Positions 36,126-46,625 of a stretch of 64,000 nt of DNA are shown here, in pieces (the stretch's first letter is position 1; the number at the start of each line of letters is the position of its first letter). The notes beneath the pieces are model-generated. The model saw only the letters and a list, made by a program, of their open reading frames with translations, was not told the DNA's origin and did no database searches. The DNA comes from Lachancea kluyveri NRRL Y-12651 (taxonomy: Eukaryota > Ascomycota > Saccharomycetes > Saccharomycetales > Saccharomycetaceae). The position numbers were made by a program, and so were the translations under genes. Where the stretch lies: positions 186,001 through 250,000 of the forward strand of contig CM000693.1 in NCBI GenBank assembly GCA_000149225.2, read 5' to 3'.

Positions 36126-37124
36126 TTATAATAGCGTATCCATACGAGAAAATACTTCAAAGACGCCAGCGACAACTTCAAGCTGCAAATCTTTACCTGG
36201 GTTTTGTGCTATTTCCGCTTGAACTTCCTTATTTAAATTGACGGAGATCCCTGACTCGGTTGCCTTGTCTAAAGCAAAAGGGAATTCAGAAAACTGCGCT
36301 AAAATCTCATCTGCACGAGAAAATGCACGATCTCTCTTGTCATAATCCAAAGAAGCCAAAACGTTCTCCAAGACGTTGGCACCATAAGCTCCACATATCA
36401 ATGACAATGTTCTAATAATTTTGAAAGTAATATTTTCGGAAAAGTATTCGTTGTAGTTTAATTCCATGTTTCTTGAAACCAAGACGGACAAAACTCTACG
36501 TTTTATGGCTTCTTTACAGCTTGTGTCGGTAATTGGATGTGTGGCCATGTCAAATAAGAAGAAATTTTTCATTTCCGTTCTCAAGACACCCTTGTCGACC
36601 AATCCTTTGGCCAACCTTTCTCTAACCTGCTTTAATTGGTAATTTATCTTCAATAGGTTCCAGGTTTCGCCACTTAGTAAATCAATCCAATTGGCAATCG
36701 GTAAAGGTTCGTCATTTTTAATTAAGTTCAAAGCCTCGTCTAGCAATACTTCCCCAGTTTTGCTACCATCGATGACTTCAATTAATCTGTCGGAAACATC
36801 AAATCTTTTTCTGGCTGGATCGTCCAACACTCTAATTTTGTCTCTCAGAGCTAATTCGATAAGGATACAACCACGTAATGCATACGAGATATTATCGTTC
36901 CAAAAGGATAAATAGCCCTCCTTATCCTTAAGACCCATAAGCAGGACTTCTTCCATTAGAGTTAACTTGGGAACAGTAGTATTTTCTTTTAACTTAGCTT
37001 CTTCTGGATCGTAAGCAACCTTTCGGTCTTTAGCATTCTCATCATTTGAGTCTGAACTCGTAATAGGTTGTTCTGCATAGTCAGAATTGGTTCTATTAAC
37101 ACGGCGACGTTGTAAACCAGACAT
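36126..37124 (-). CDS. VPS74: Vps74 (GOLPH3 family), Golgi glycosyltransferase retention factor
   Basis: 332 residues from ATG 37124 (S. cerevisiae 345). The frame is open to 37235, but the protein homologous to S. cerevisiae begins [11 protein letters not shown]. Vps74 binds PI4P and the cytosolic tails of Golgi mannosyltransferases and packs them into COPI vesicles. Seen: the basic N-terminus needed for coatomer and membrane contact, then the GOLPH3 fold from about residue 50 with [22 protein letters not shown], the PI4P-site [28 protein letters not shown], and the tetramer-forming hairpin. It ends [10 protein letters not shown]. Convergent with CTS2, as in S. cerevisiae (YDR371W/YDR372C). 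Confidence 0.97.
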   Translation of the reverse strand: MSGLQRRRVNRTNSDYAEQPITSSDSNDENAKDRKVAYDPEEAKLKENTTVPKLTLMEEVLLMGLKDKEGYLSFWNDNISYALRGCILIELALRDKIRVLDDPARKRFDVSDRLIEVIDGSKTGEVLLDEALNLIKNDEPLPIANWIDLLSGETWNLLKINYQLKQVRERLAKGLVDKGVLRTEMKNFFLFDMATHPITDTSCKEAIKRRVLSVLVSRNMELNYNEYFSENITFKIIRTLSLICGAYGANVLENVLASLDYDKRDRAFSRADEILAQFSEFPFALDKATESGISVNLNKEVQAEIAQNPGKDLQLEVVAGVFEVFSRMDTLL

Positions 37125-37598
37125 TTGTCCTCCTAAATTATTTCTGTCGAAGCGTTTTCTGGCGTACCTCAAGAGTGTAACCCTTTTCCAGATCCAAACA
37201 TAAGTAGAACGTTGAAGTTTTTTTTTTTTTTTCACAGTTTGCGTTTAAAGTGATTTATGATCTCTCTATGAACCGAATCAATAACAATGGAACTGAATTG
37301 GGAAACTGGTAGTAATTACAACTAAAGTAAATAATATAAAACCCGTAAGGCGGAACCTTCCATTTTAGCTATAAATATTCTCTTTTTTTAAATACGTAAG
37401 AAATAGGTAATCAAGACGATACTTTAAAACCTGGGCACGTTCACAGACGTTCTGTCTTTTTTTTTTTGTTTAACTTAGACTCACGTTTTTGGAAATATGA
37501 AACTCATAAACTGAGTGGAAGGTGTATTCAGATTCAGCCCCGAAATTTGTGTACATTTCTTATTAAACGGAAGCTGCCGATTTACGTAAAAAAAACAT
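37125..37598. other. Intergenic between VPS74 and UBP2
   Basis: 474 bp with the VPS74 promoter and UBP2 3' end. It contains T/A homopolymer tracts (37218-37231, 37457-37468) and nothing else recognised. Confidence 0.45.
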
Positions 37599-40500
37599 TC
37601 ACTCTTTTATGACTCTTTTCAGTGGTTCAATTTCGTCTTCGTGACCCTCTTTAATGTAGACCAGGAAGTATGGGGTAGCTGTGTTTCCTTCTGTAAAGTT
37701 GAAAACTTCGCTTTGAGGTACCTCTGTGACGCTTTCATCATTATACTTCCTCCATATTCCATTCTTTTTGCGGTCCTTGATATAAATCCAATAGTGACCA
37801 TAACTGGCTTCGCCCCTATGGATAAACGCTGCAAAAAGTGAATATCCGATTTTCGTGAATTCATTGAACTGATTAGCGATTTGCACCTCTAAAGCCGTAA
37901 TCTTTTGGTATAAGCTTGATAATTCTCCGTCAATTTTTGTAATCATGCTATCAATATGGCACACTAGGGCACCTTTGTTTTCAACTGCGATTTCGTGTTT
38001 ATCCAAAACTTCCGATTGCAAAAACTTCTTTGTCTGTAACAAAGATCCTTTGAACGATAAACCGGTGTCATTCTTGGAAAGTAACTGATGTTGTCTATCC
38101 TTCAACGCACGTAGTTCTTCCTTCAACTTTTTGGTATCATCTCTCTTAGCTAGCATCACGGGGTCATCAGTATCCATATACCTGTCCATGTAAATTGTCT
38201 CACTAAACGGCAATGGCTCGATAGATTTGAATGGCATAAATCTCTCTCGATCATAGTATACTCTTTGGATTTGAATCTGCAAAATTTTAGGTAAATTAGT
38301 CACAGCCACAGTCCGTTTAACTTCACCATCCTCATCCAATTGCAGAAGATCATCCTTGAAGTACAGATCTAATGCATCGTAAATGTCTTTTGGATGGTCT
38401 CCGATGTTCACAAGTAAAGAGACAAATCTTTCGATTTTTGTTCTAATTTTGGATGGGTTTTTTACAGGAATTAAGTGCTGCTTAATCTTACCATAAAAAA
38501 GTTCCTTAATCAAATCATGTTGTTCATTATCTTCTTCTAAACTCCAAGGATCGGATGCACTCTCTAACTGAAACAAGACGTTTCCGATGCACTCGGTGAC
38601 GTCTTGTTGTCTGCCAAGCTCCAAAGTATTCTCTAATTGATCTGAACTAATTTTGGCTACGCGCATAGAGGCATTTACAGCTTCTTCTTCTTGCGTGCCA
38701 CCCATAATTATATCTTCTGTCTGCTCTTCAGGCTTCTGCTGATTATGAACATCGAGCAATGAACTCTTTGAACCCTTTTCTGTTTCATTATCAATACCAT
38801 CCGCGGCAAGGTCAATAATATCTAATTTATTTGTACGTTCATCCAAATCTTCCGGGGCAACAGTTGTAATGGTTGGTGCTTCAAATTCTACTTCGATGTT
38901 GCTGGGAGCAAAGGCTAAGTATGCCAGCTCCTTTGTGGGTGTTACAAACCTCTCTTTTGTATGAACCATGTCACGAAATAGATCGCGTAATTGATAGACA
39001 AACTGCACAGACCTTTCTACCTCTGGTTTGCTGACTTCTCTACTACCAATTCTTCTTTTACTGATCTCACCACCGGTAGCATCTTCTATATCGCGGAAGC
39101 AGTTCAACATTTTTTGGTAATTTAAAACGTAATCACGTAATGGCGAAATACTAAAATAATATTGTAACAAAGAGTTCAAGTAGCATGTGTTACCAATATT
39201 GTTTAGTCCGGTGGGCCAGTTACCAGCCGGAAGGCAGCTTACGTCTACAATACCGGTATCAATGAAATTATTAATCAGTTTGGAGTTCCTTTCAATGCCT
39301 AGTTTCGTCAATGCAGTTTTCAAAATCAGAAACTGGTCAGGCGAGGTCATTGGTTCTTGTGACCATTTGCGTTGAAATATTTCTAGTATAACATCATCGG
39401 TGGCATTTTCGTTGACTTGCAATAAAGACAAAGCCTCTTTGTAGGACCAATTATCGATATTATAGAATTCCTGAAATATAGGACATTCTTGAGTTAAAAA
39501 GTTGAATAGGACAAGGCTTCGTTTGGCAACTGCTAATGTGTATAGTGCTCTATCACAGTCTATTTTCAAACCAGGTGCATCAGCAACTCTGATTGTGTAC
39601 GCAGTTTGAATGATATCTAGGTCTACCGATTCACCAATTTCTAGCAGTTGGTAAGCCTTGGATGTGGAAGTATACGGTTCATAATCCACGTGAAATTTTA
39701 ATTTCTTACTCTCTTTGAACTTGGCAAGCAACCTCAGGGCATTTTTTAGGTCTGTACGCTTCTGCACAGAGGCGGCTTTGAGTTCGTTTTTGTAGATACT
39801 CAATAATAATTCATCGGTAATCGACTTGACATCTGTATCTTTAGAGTCTATGCCGAATACGGTTAATGCACCGTCAAGAGCTTCTTTGCCAACAATATTT
39901 TGCTTGCCACAGTAAGCGATCAGCTGGTATCCACCCTTTGTATTAGCAATGTAGTTTAGCGCATCGAAATAAATTCCGACATTTTCTGGGTCCAAGGAAA
40001 TTTGTGTTTCATAATTTTTGATAATATCTTTATCGCTATAATAAGAAGATGCAGACAGGTTAATGAAGTGATAGTCGTTATCAAATGGCTGCTGTAAGTT
40101 ATGGTCTTGAAAATTTCTGCCATCGCCCAGTAGGTGAAACCAAAAGGAGGTGGAAAAGTTGGTTTGGTACAGATTGAAAGAGCGAGACTTCGAGTCTTTG
40201 GATAGTATATCCTTTGGTAATAGTTGCGCGGAAGTCTTCCCCAAAAAAATTAGCTCTAAACACTTTCTAGTGTAGGATTCCCTTTTACTTCTAACAGACC
40301 AATCTTGGACGTAATCGGTTAAATCAGGCGGTTCAAATTCACGGATCAATTCGCCGGTTTCCTCATCAGTAGTCTCGACCAATTTAAAATCGTATTTTTC
40401 CGTTAGCCAGCTAGGATCGATCTGGGAATTCAAAAACTTGTTATCGGCAGATATGGTTTTCAAGATATCTTCTGAACTGCGGCGGTTGAGTGGGCCTTTA

Positions 40501-41312
40501 AAGATTTTGAATAGAGTGTTTAGGCATTCTACCTGAGTGGGCACAGAAGTAGGGTCCAAGTCCTGAAACTTCTCGCATGCACTGGCGTACCTTTCCTTGA
40601 CTTTTTCTTGCGAAAATATTGCGAGATCTTCTTTCGTAAACTCTGGCTTAAAGATCTCGATTCTAAGCAATCTATTCGTATCACTAGAGACATACGTGGC
40701 TGAGTCTACCAATTGCTCGGACTCGGTAGTCATAAAAATATCTTGCTTATCAAAAGAATGTAATTGATCGATCAAATGGTAGTGTGTCACGCCAACGTGT
40801 TTCTTGACCCGCTCTAAATGAAGCCTTGTTTTAACCGTAATTTTTAGGTGGTAGATCGGCACATTTATGACGTCGTCCAAAGATTCTGGTCTAATATGTT
40901 GGTCTACCAACACCCCCATAAACACATTTATTTTGTTCAATTCTGGGCAAGTCTTAGATTCATACTCATACTTGGTTTTTAAAGTGACTTGATCTAATAA
41001 GTACCCAACAGAGCATGGTTGAGTAGTTTTTTTTCTGGAGTATTCCAACATAGGTAACCTCAACACACCATTGTGTAGTTGGGAGTACAATATGTCGTGT
41101 TCTTCGGAGTTAAGAAAGAACATATCCGATCTTATATCATCTAGCAATCTGTCAGAGGTTTTGAAGGGAAAATTCAAGTGAACACCAGGATATAGCAATG
41201 TTTTCCCATCATCTATAACAGGTGGCACCTCTTGAATGATTTCTTCATGTGTATCTATATCACTTGTAGAGTCATTGGGAGGGCCAACTATTTCGGGATG
41301 ATCTTGAAGCAT
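37599..41312 (-). CDS. UBP2: Ubp2 ubiquitin-specific protease
   Basis: 1237 residues (S. cerevisiae 1272), a USP-family deubiquitinase that trims Lys63-linked chains and opposes Rsp5, with Rup1. Seen: the Cys box GLNNIGNTCYLNSLLQYYF with nucleophile C710, the FVSLLVNIGD-like middle of the USP fold, the long insertion with a predicted coiled coil (about residues 1080-1160: TKKLKEELRALKDRQ), and the His box YGHYWIYIKDR near 1175. The large N-terminal half is family-specific. The start at 41312 is the first ATG. In S. cerevisiae it follows LEO1 (YOR123C, YOR124C); here CTS2 and VPS74 from the other tract are interposed. Confidence 0.97.
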   Translation of the reverse strand: MLQDHPEIVGPPNDSTSDIDTHEEIIQEVPPVIDDGKTLLYPGVHLNFPFKTSDRLLDDIRSDMFFLNSEEHDILYSQLHNGVLRLPMLEYSRKKTTQPCSVGYLLDQVTLKTKYEYESKTCPELNKINVFMGVLVDQHIRPESLDDVINVPIYHLKITVKTRLHLERVKKHVGVTHYHLIDQLHSFDKQDIFMTTESEQLVDSATYVSSDTNRLLRIEIFKPEFTKEDLAIFSQEKVKERYASACEKFQDLDPTSVPTQVECLNTLFKIFKGPLNRRSSEDILKTISADNKFLNSQIDPSWLTEKYDFKLVETTDEETGELIREFEPPDLTDYVQDWSVRSKRESYTRKCLELIFLGKTSAQLLPKDILSKDSKSRSFNLYQTNFSTSFWFHLLGDGRNFQDHNLQQPFDNDYHFINLSASSYYSDKDIIKNYETQISLDPENVGIYFDALNYIANTKGGYQLIAYCGKQNIVGKEALDGALTVFGIDSKDTDVKSITDELLLSIYKNELKAASVQKRTDLKNALRLLAKFKESKKLKFHVDYEPYTSTSKAYQLLEIGESVDLDIIQTAYTIRVADAPGLKIDCDRALYTLAVAKRSLVLFNFLTQECPIFQEFYNIDNWSYKEALSLLQVNENATDDVILEIFQRKWSQEPMTSPDQFLILKTALTKLGIERNSKLINNFIDTGIVDVSCLPAGNWPTGLNNIGNTCYLNSLLQYYFSISPLRDYVLNYQKMLNCFRDIEDATGGEISKRRIGSREVSKPEVERSVQFVYQLRDLFRDMVHTKERFVTPTKELAYLAFAPSNIEVEFEAPTITTVAPEDLDERTNKLDIIDLAADGIDNETEKGSKSSLLDVHNQQKPEEQTEDIIMGGTQEEEAVNASMRVAKISSDQLENTLELGRQQDVTECIGNVLFQLESASDPWSLEEDNEQHDLIKELFYGKIKQHLIPVKNPSKIRTKIERFVSLLVNIGDHPKDIYDALDLYFKDDLLQLDEDGEVKRTVAVTNLPKILQIQIQRVYYDRERFMPFKSIEPLPFSETIYMDRYMDTDDPVMLAKRDDTKKLKEELRALKDRQHQLLSKNDTGLSFKGSLLQTKKFLQSEVLDKHEIAVENKGALVCHIDSMITKIDGELSSLYQKITALEVQIANQFNEFTKIGYSLFAAFIHRGEASYGHYWIYIKDRKKNGIWRKYNDESVTEVPQSEVFNFTEGNTATPYFLVYIKEGHEDEIEPLKRVIKE

Positions 41313-41911
41313 GACGTGTCTGGTTTATAGCTTTCTTTGGAATAAATTATTTACTCATGATCTTGATAGAAAGATCCCTATTAGCGAACAAACTCAGCAT
41401 ACGTGTACGTATATAGTGATGTAAGATTGTCTGCTCCTATTTTTTGTATTCATCGACCTAATGGCTTCAGTTTTAATCTATAAATTAAAATCATGTTATT
41501 TATGTAATGCTTCTAGTCAACTAAAAGTTTCTTTAACGATTTCTTCTGGTTTTTTTTTTGTCTTTTGTATTTTTGCCGTTCATTTTACATTAGATCTCAT
41601 ATCGAACTTTTTCATCATTGCTATGAGTGTTCGAAAACAATAATTCCAACCATCTAACATCAAACATTCAGGACTTTATACACCAAAATTTACTAAGCCA
41701 GTGGAAATTAATGCTTCATAGTGTAGATCTAAGAAATCGTAGATTCATAGGATCGGGTATCTCAAATCTGCCGTTTTTAGTTATCATCCTGGACCCTGTC
41801 ATCATTATACACGGAATATTTTAGTTGCTTTGAGGCTGAGTTCTTCAAACTATATAACCTCCTGTACTTGAAGCTCAGCAATTATTCGAAGCAATTGAAA
41901 CATCACATATA
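41313..41911. other. Divergent UBP2/FRQ1 promoter region
   Basis: 599 bp, AT-rich, with no supported ORF; frames at 41461-41643 and 41627-41824 are short and unsupported. I recognise no transcription-factor site beyond poly-T (41550-41559). Confidence 0.4.
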
Positions 41912-42484
41912 ATGGGTGCCAAAGCTTCCAAACTATCGAAAGACGATCTAACAAACTTAAAACAGTCCACTTACTTTGATCGTAGGGAAATCCAACAGTG
42001 GCACAAGGGCTTTCTAAGAGATTGTCCCTCTGGTCTTTTATCTCGTGAGGAGTTTGTCAAAATATACAAGCAATTTTTCCCCTTCGGTACACCAGAAGAG
42101 TTTGCTAATCATGTTTTTAGCGTTTTTGATAAAGACGATAACGGAACCATAGACTTCAGAGAGTTCATCACCGCGCTAAGTACGACATCCAGAGGTACCT
42201 TGGAAGAAAAGCTCGTGTGGGCATTCCAGCTATATGACTTAAATCATGATGGCTACATTAGTTATGATGAAATGTTGACTATTGTTAGCAGTATTTACAA
42301 AATGATTGGTTCGATGGTTAAGTTAAACGAAGATGAAGCTACTCCTGAACTGAGGGTAAAGAAGATCTTCAAATTAATGGATAAGAACGAAGATGGCCAC
42401 ATAACGCTGGATGAATTTAGGGAGGGTTCGAAGGTTGATCCATCCATAGTAAGTGCTTTGAACTTATACGATGGCTTGGTGTGA
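41912..42484 (+). CDS. FRQ1: Frq1 (frequenin / neuronal calcium sensor 1)
   Basis: 190 residues, the S. cerevisiae length. Frq1 is an N-myristoylated calcium sensor that binds and activates the PI4-kinase Pik1 at the Golgi. Seen: MGAKASKLS, with Gly2 for myristoylation, and four EF-hands. Hand 1 is degenerate; hands 2-4 have calcium-coordinating loops [24 protein letters not shown] and [15 protein letters not shown]74 and FRQ1 are neighbours in S. cerevisiae; UBP2 now separates them. Confidence 0.98.
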   Translation: MGAKASKLSKDDLTNLKQSTYFDRREIQQWHKGFLRDCPSGLLSREEFVKIYKQFFPFGTPEEFANHVFSVFDKDDNGTIDFREFITALSTTSRGTLEEKLVWAFQLYDLNHDGYISYDEMLTIVSSIYKMIGSMVKLNEDEATPELRVKKIFKLMDKNEDGHITLDEFREGSKVDPSIVSALNLYDGLV

Positions 42485-42655
42485 CAATGCTGGTCTTTAG
42501 AAACTAAAAAAAAATTAATATAATCCCTTCATCCGTTATACAAAGATGTATGAAATTCTAATGCTAAGCGTTTGTAATATTCTGGTCATAGGTTAACCGT
42601 CTTTCTCCCCTTTTTTTTTTTCGTTTTTTTTTTTTCTTCTTCCTCCTCCTTCTCA

Positions 42656-43351
42656 TTATACTCTTTCAGCAGTCCAGATGGCAGCTTTACAGATACCTTT
42701 AATACCTTCAGTCAACAGCATGTAAGGAACAGCTTTGTGAGAATCGTACTCAATAGCAGTATTCAAATGCTCTAACTCCTCGTCTCTAAACTGTTTAATA
42801 GTATTTATTAAAGACTTCAATTCCTCGCTTTGGCCCTTGGATCCGTCCGGTCTTTCCAATTCATATTGATTGCTCAAACAGCGTAGCTGGTCATTGTAAT
42901 GACCGCCAATTACAGTTTCAACAGCTTCAGTACATGCCATAGCTGCTTGTGATGAAATCAAAGCAGTGCCTGATCCCATGACAAAAGCACCCAGCTTCCA
43001 TAGTGGTGTAATCAAAGAGGGCCTGACACGACGCTTCAATTGCAGGTCGTTAAAAGTGTTATGATGGTGGATCTCCTGATCCCACATATGTTGCAAAACA
43101 GGTTTCAAGTGAGGGAATCTATTGGCAAGAACAAAGTATTGCCCTGCATAAATATAATTAGCGCCTAGTTCACCTGCCTGGTCGACACGAACTACACGAT
43201 CAAGATAGGCCGTTTGAGCTTCAGACATTGGTTTGAACTTGTCATTTTTATTTGGAACCGCAGACTCGGCTGGATCAGAGTTCTTGAGAGAAGATAGGAC
43301 CGAGAATGTACGCTTGGTAAGAGGCTGTCTAGCAACTGTGTGTCTCAACAT
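42656..43351 (-). CDS. CAT5: Coq7/Cat5, demethoxyubiquinone hydroxylase
   Basis: 231 residues (S. cerevisiae 233). It is a di-iron mono-oxygenase on the matrix face of the mitochondrial inner membrane, the penultimate step of coenzyme Q synthesis. Seen: a basic N-terminal presequence (MLRHTVARQPLTKRTF), then iron ligands in VDQAGELGANYIY, QEIHHHNTF, CTEAVETVIGGHYNDQL and FRDEELEHLNTAI, the two ExxH repeats of the family. Its 5' gap to the PHO92 stop is only 93 bp, so its promoter is very short or overlaps PHO92. Confidence 0.97.
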   Translation of the reverse strand: MLRHTVARQPLTKRTFSVLSSLKNSDPAESAVPNKNDKFKPMSEAQTAYLDRVVRVDQAGELGANYIYAGQYFVLANRFPHLKPVLQHMWDQEIHHHNTFNDLQLKRRVRPSLITPLWKLGAFVMGSGTALISSQAAMACTEAVETVIGGHYNDQLRCLSNQYELERPDGSKGQSEELKSLINTIKQFRDEELEHLNTAIEYDSHKAVPYMLLTEGIKGICKAAIWTAERV

Positions 43352-43444
43352 CTTGAGGTAGTGGTTGTGTAGGTTGTGTTTGCCAGTAATTGTGGTTGCT
43401 TTGTTGGATGCTAGAATGATAAACTAAATTGCGGTGGTGGTTGT

Positions 43445-44314
43445 TTAATATTCGTCGGAAGGGACTTCATCGGCTACCTCCAAGAACGAGGACCAAGTTT
43501 TATTGTAGTTTTTGAATATTTTTATAATTGACCGCCCAATTTCGATCGGAATCTCTTGCGTGTCTCTAGAATTTGTCACTGGTTTCATCTCATTACCAGG
43601 AATTAGGAAGTGTTTCAAAGCCTTATTTGGGACATCCTTAACAAACCACCAGCGAATATAGAAAATCCCTTTATAACGTTGCTTCTGAGTCCAGATGTCC
43701 GATCTGTCTACACTGTCATAGCTTACATCTGACCTCATCTCCGCAATACCGCAGAAACGACCTGATCCGTTCACAGAAAATAGCAAGTAAATCCTAGCAC
43801 CTGGGGCCAGAGAATTATAGGTTTTAGACAAGCGCCTATTCCCCAATTCTGTCGAAGACCAGACCCCCTCCTTGTAAGAAATCTTGATGTTTTCCATGTT
43901 GAAAGATTTGATTACGAAAAATTTTGATTCTTCAGGAACTTCGAAAAACCGTGGAACAATTATCCTATATCCCCTATGGATCTCATCTTCGTGGTATTTG
44001 ACGCTTTCGATCCCTTGAACCGTCGTTTCAGTTGCAAGAGTTGACATCGACATATCTAAACTGGTTGTGGAACCACTACTAATAGGGAAATGCCTTGTAG
44101 AAATGGAAGGCACTGAAGTAATGTAACTATAGTTATTGAAAGAAACGTGATGATCATGCTTCGACTTTTCCTCGATTTTGGGAGACAAGATCATTCTTTC
44201 CATTTGGACAAAACCTTCCAACTCTCTCAATGAATCCTCAATAGACTTACATCCATGTGGTGTCTCATAGGATGCGTACGAACTCTGGGCGGCTAAATTA
44301 AAAACGTAATCCAT
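43445..44314 (-). CDS. PHO92: Pho92/Mrb1, YTH-domain m6A reader
   Basis: 289 residues (S. cerevisiae 306). Pho92 is the only YTH protein of budding yeast. It binds N6-methyladenosine in meiotic mRNAs and promotes decay or translation through Pop2/Not and eIF partners. Seen: a low-complexity N-terminal half, then the YTH domain from about 135 to 285 with SKFFVIKSFNMENIKISYKEGVWSST (first cage tryptophan), LLFSVNGSGRFCGIAEM, WWFVKDVPNKALKH and NSRDTQEIP. It precedes CAT5 in tandem, and WIP1 is divergent, as in S. cerevisiae (YDR374C, YDR374W-A). Confidence 0.93.
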   Translation of the reverse strand: MDYVFNLAAQSSYASYETPHGCKSIEDSLRELEGFVQMERMILSPKIEEKSKHDHHVSFNNYSYITSVPSISTRHFPISSGSTTSLDMSMSTLATETTVQGIESVKYHEDEIHRGYRIIVPRFFEVPEESKFFVIKSFNMENIKISYKEGVWSSTELGNRRLSKTYNSLAPGARIYLLFSVNGSGRFCGIAEMRSDVSYDSVDRSDIWTQKQRYKGIFYIRWWFVKDVPNKALKHFLIPGNEMKPVTNSRDTQEIPIEIGRSIIKIFKNYNKTWSSFLEVADEVPSDEY

Positions 44315-44795
44315 AGTACAGTTTAGTTTGGATTTGAAATGTTATGGTGCTCCTGATATAATATTGTTCAAAATGGCGTATTCAAATGACAGTGTATATG
44401 AAAAAGGCAACACAAGATTTGTACAAGTTTGATAATCTAATAGAAAATCTGTTTTAAATATTACAATTAGAGATTCAACCTAGGGAGCAAGGTCTCCAAA
44501 GGATTTACCCTGAAAAGGCACTCGCAAAACTGCGAAAACTGAGAAAATCAATATAACTCTAAATTTTGAGAACTATTTTGCGCCAAGGATCTTAATATTT
44601 AGCTATGAACTTGTATTATTTTTGGCACGGAGATGTCGGGGGCGGACCGGAGCATTCCATGTATCTTGAAATATCCGCTCTTACGAAAACGACTCATTTT
44701 CGTACCAACATCTGATGTATATGCCAGATACTGATACCGACCAATAACCTAATCCATACAGATCGAACGGGTAGACGATCAATTAATCAGAAACC
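44315..44795. promoter_or_regulatory. Divergent PHO92/WIP1 promoter region
   Basis: 481 bp. GGCGGACCGG (44641-44650) is the only GC-rich part. No site is confidently assigned and no ORF is supported. Confidence 0.35.
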
Positions 44796-45020
44796 ATGAG
44801 TAGCCAATACGTATCTAAGTACTTGTCGAGTGAGCTAGAAAAGCATACAGATTCCTTGGCAGAGCTAAATGAGGCTGAAAGTTTACTGTTAACATGTGGG
44901 TACCAACGTTTCTTGCGGCTGGTAATAGAAGAAGCCAAGATCTACGCCCACAGAGATGGTTCTAAGAGCATAATGCCAAGGCATATAAAGAGTGCTAGAG
45001 ACGCACTAATACAGGATTAG
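44796..45020 (+). CDS. WIP1: Wip1 (CENP-W-like) histone-fold kinetochore protein
   Basis: 74 residues with a compact histone fold (about 25-72): LLLTCGYQRFLRLVIEEAKIYAH, then SIMPRHIKSARDAL as the last helices. Its position between PHO92 and BCS1, on the plus strand, matches S. cerevisiae WIP1 (YDR374W-A, 89 aa), which pairs with Cnn1 (CENP-T). It links the centromere with Ndc80. Assignment rests mainly on synteny and the fold, because the sequence evolves fast. The ATG at 44796 is the only suitable start. Confidence 0.8.
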   Translation: MSSQYVSKYLSSELEKHTDSLAELNEAESLLLTCGYQRFLRLVIEEAKIYAHRDGSKSIMPRHIKSARDALIQD

Positions 45021-45085
45021 TATGTGAGGTGTTGATATCTTTATATACAAGTAATTTTTATATGTGTTACAATCACGGCTACGAT

Positions 45086-46438
45086 CTATTGAAACACATG
45101 ATTTGGAGATTTTAAGGTTTCTACCATTCTCAATGCAGACTGCGGGTTGTTTTTATTAAATACGAATAAACCCTGCAGTTGAGCGGTGCTGACTGGAACG
45201 TTCAAAGCCACGGCTTTTTGAACAAAAATTTTACAGATTTCGTGCTCGCCGGGGTAAAATTTCATAAACATCTGTTCCATCTGATAGGCAGTGGCATTGC
45301 CAATGAACACCTTGTAGTCAACCCTACCAGGTCTCATAATGGCAGGGTCTAACTTTTCTGGATGATTAGTAGTCATGAATGTGATAGTTTCCTCAGAGGA
45401 AGCAACACCATCCAAGGCGTTCAATAAACCGCTAAAAGTAACGCCCGAGTGGAAGCCTTGTTCACTCGTTTGATCTCTCTTGTTGAAAGCTGCGTCAACA
45501 TCTTCTAACAAGAGGATACTTCTTTCAGGAATGTTGTTCATTAAATGGTTCAGTCTGTCGTCGGTCAAGTTTGCTTCCGATAAGTTCATGATACATATGT
45601 TGTAGTCTAGCTCGCCAGCCAACGCTTGGATAAAGCTCGTTTTACCACTGCCTGGTGGGCCATACAACAAATAACCTCTTCTGTAAGGAATCCCTCTTTC
45701 GAAATACCATTTGCCGTTATTCATAAAATCTTTGACATCATTTAAAATTGCCTCCTTAATACCCTTGTCCAAAATAACAGAGGGAAGTAGCCTTTTTGCC
45801 TTTGGTTGTCCAAATGGTCTCCATTCTGGACCCCAGGAGGTAAAAACGACCGTCTTGCCATCTTTAGCTTTCACTGCCAAATTCTTCGCTTCGGTTAACA
45901 AATCATTAAACAGATATCTGTCCCTGTAGAGAGTTGTTAGAGTGACTGTTTCAAAAGGTGCACCATTGGTCATATCAATCATTTTACCGGACCTTTCACG
46001 CTTGATTAACATAAATGCACCTTTATACTTGATCAAATGGTTACCAGGACCTGGAACAAGAGAGAATTTTGTAGAGACCGCCCCATTATCATGTTGAATA
46101 AAATTAGTCTCCACGGATAGATGCCTAGAAGATCTGTGAGGATGCCTTGACATCCATTCCAAAAACCAGAGATATGATTTATCTTTCGAAGGAATTTCCA
46201 GGTCGACCAGTAACTGACGATATATCAGCCCACTCACTTTGATCACACCTGATCGAGTCAATGCCAATGCAGAACCCAAAATCATTAACCCACCACCTGC
46301 TGCGAAATACGGGTTGCCCTGGATTACCTGGTTGAATAGCCCGGTGGCCATACCAGTCATAGAGCCATCAGATTGTTCACGAAGCTTGTCTAAGTCTAGA
46401 GGCTTGAGGGAATCACTAGAAGGCGGAGGAGTAGCCAT
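45086..46438 (-). CDS. BCS1: Bcs1, mitochondrial AAA protein for complex III assembly
   Basis: 450 residues from ATG 46438 (S. cerevisiae 456). The frame is open to 46552, but the extra 38 residues are not in the family. Bcs1 moves the folded Rieske protein Rip1 across the inner membrane into complex III. Seen: a transmembrane segment [19 protein letters not shown] (about 40-60), the internal import signal after it, the BCS1-specific domain with [15 protein letters not shown], Walker A GPPGSGKT (260-267), [10 protein letters not shown], and the SRH arginine MRPGRVDYK. It is convergent with WIP1. Confidence 0.97.
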   Translation of the reverse strand: MATPPPSSDSLKPLDLDKLREQSDGSMTGMATGLFNQVIQGNPYFAAGGGLMILGSALALTRSGVIKVSGLIYRQLLVDLEIPSKDKSYLWFLEWMSRHPHRSSRHLSVETNFIQHDNGAVSTKFSLVPGPGNHLIKYKGAFMLIKRERSGKMIDMTNGAPFETVTLTTLYRDRYLFNDLLTEAKNLAVKAKDGKTVVFTSWGPEWRPFGQPKAKRLLPSVILDKGIKEAILNDVKDFMNNGKWYFERGIPYRRGYLLYGPPGSGKTSFIQALAGELDYNICIMNLSEANLTDDRLNHLMNNIPERSILLLEDVDAAFNKRDQTSEQGFHSGVTFSGLLNALDGVASSEETITFMTTNHPEKLDPAIMRPGRVDYKVFIGNATAYQMEQMFMKFYPGEHEICKIFVQKAVALNVPVSTAQLQGLFVFNKNNPQSALRMVETLKSPNHVFQ

Positions 46439-46625
46439 TTTAAAACTGCCCAAACACACAAACACGATCTCAACGGCGCTTTTTGGTGAGGTGAACGTTT
46501 TAACGAGATGAGCATTGAAAAATTTTGAATTAAAATCTATCCACGCGTACATAATGACATATATCTATCACAGGGATTTCGCATACAACCAATTGTTATT
46601 TCTAGTTGGAGAAGTACAGTAAGCT

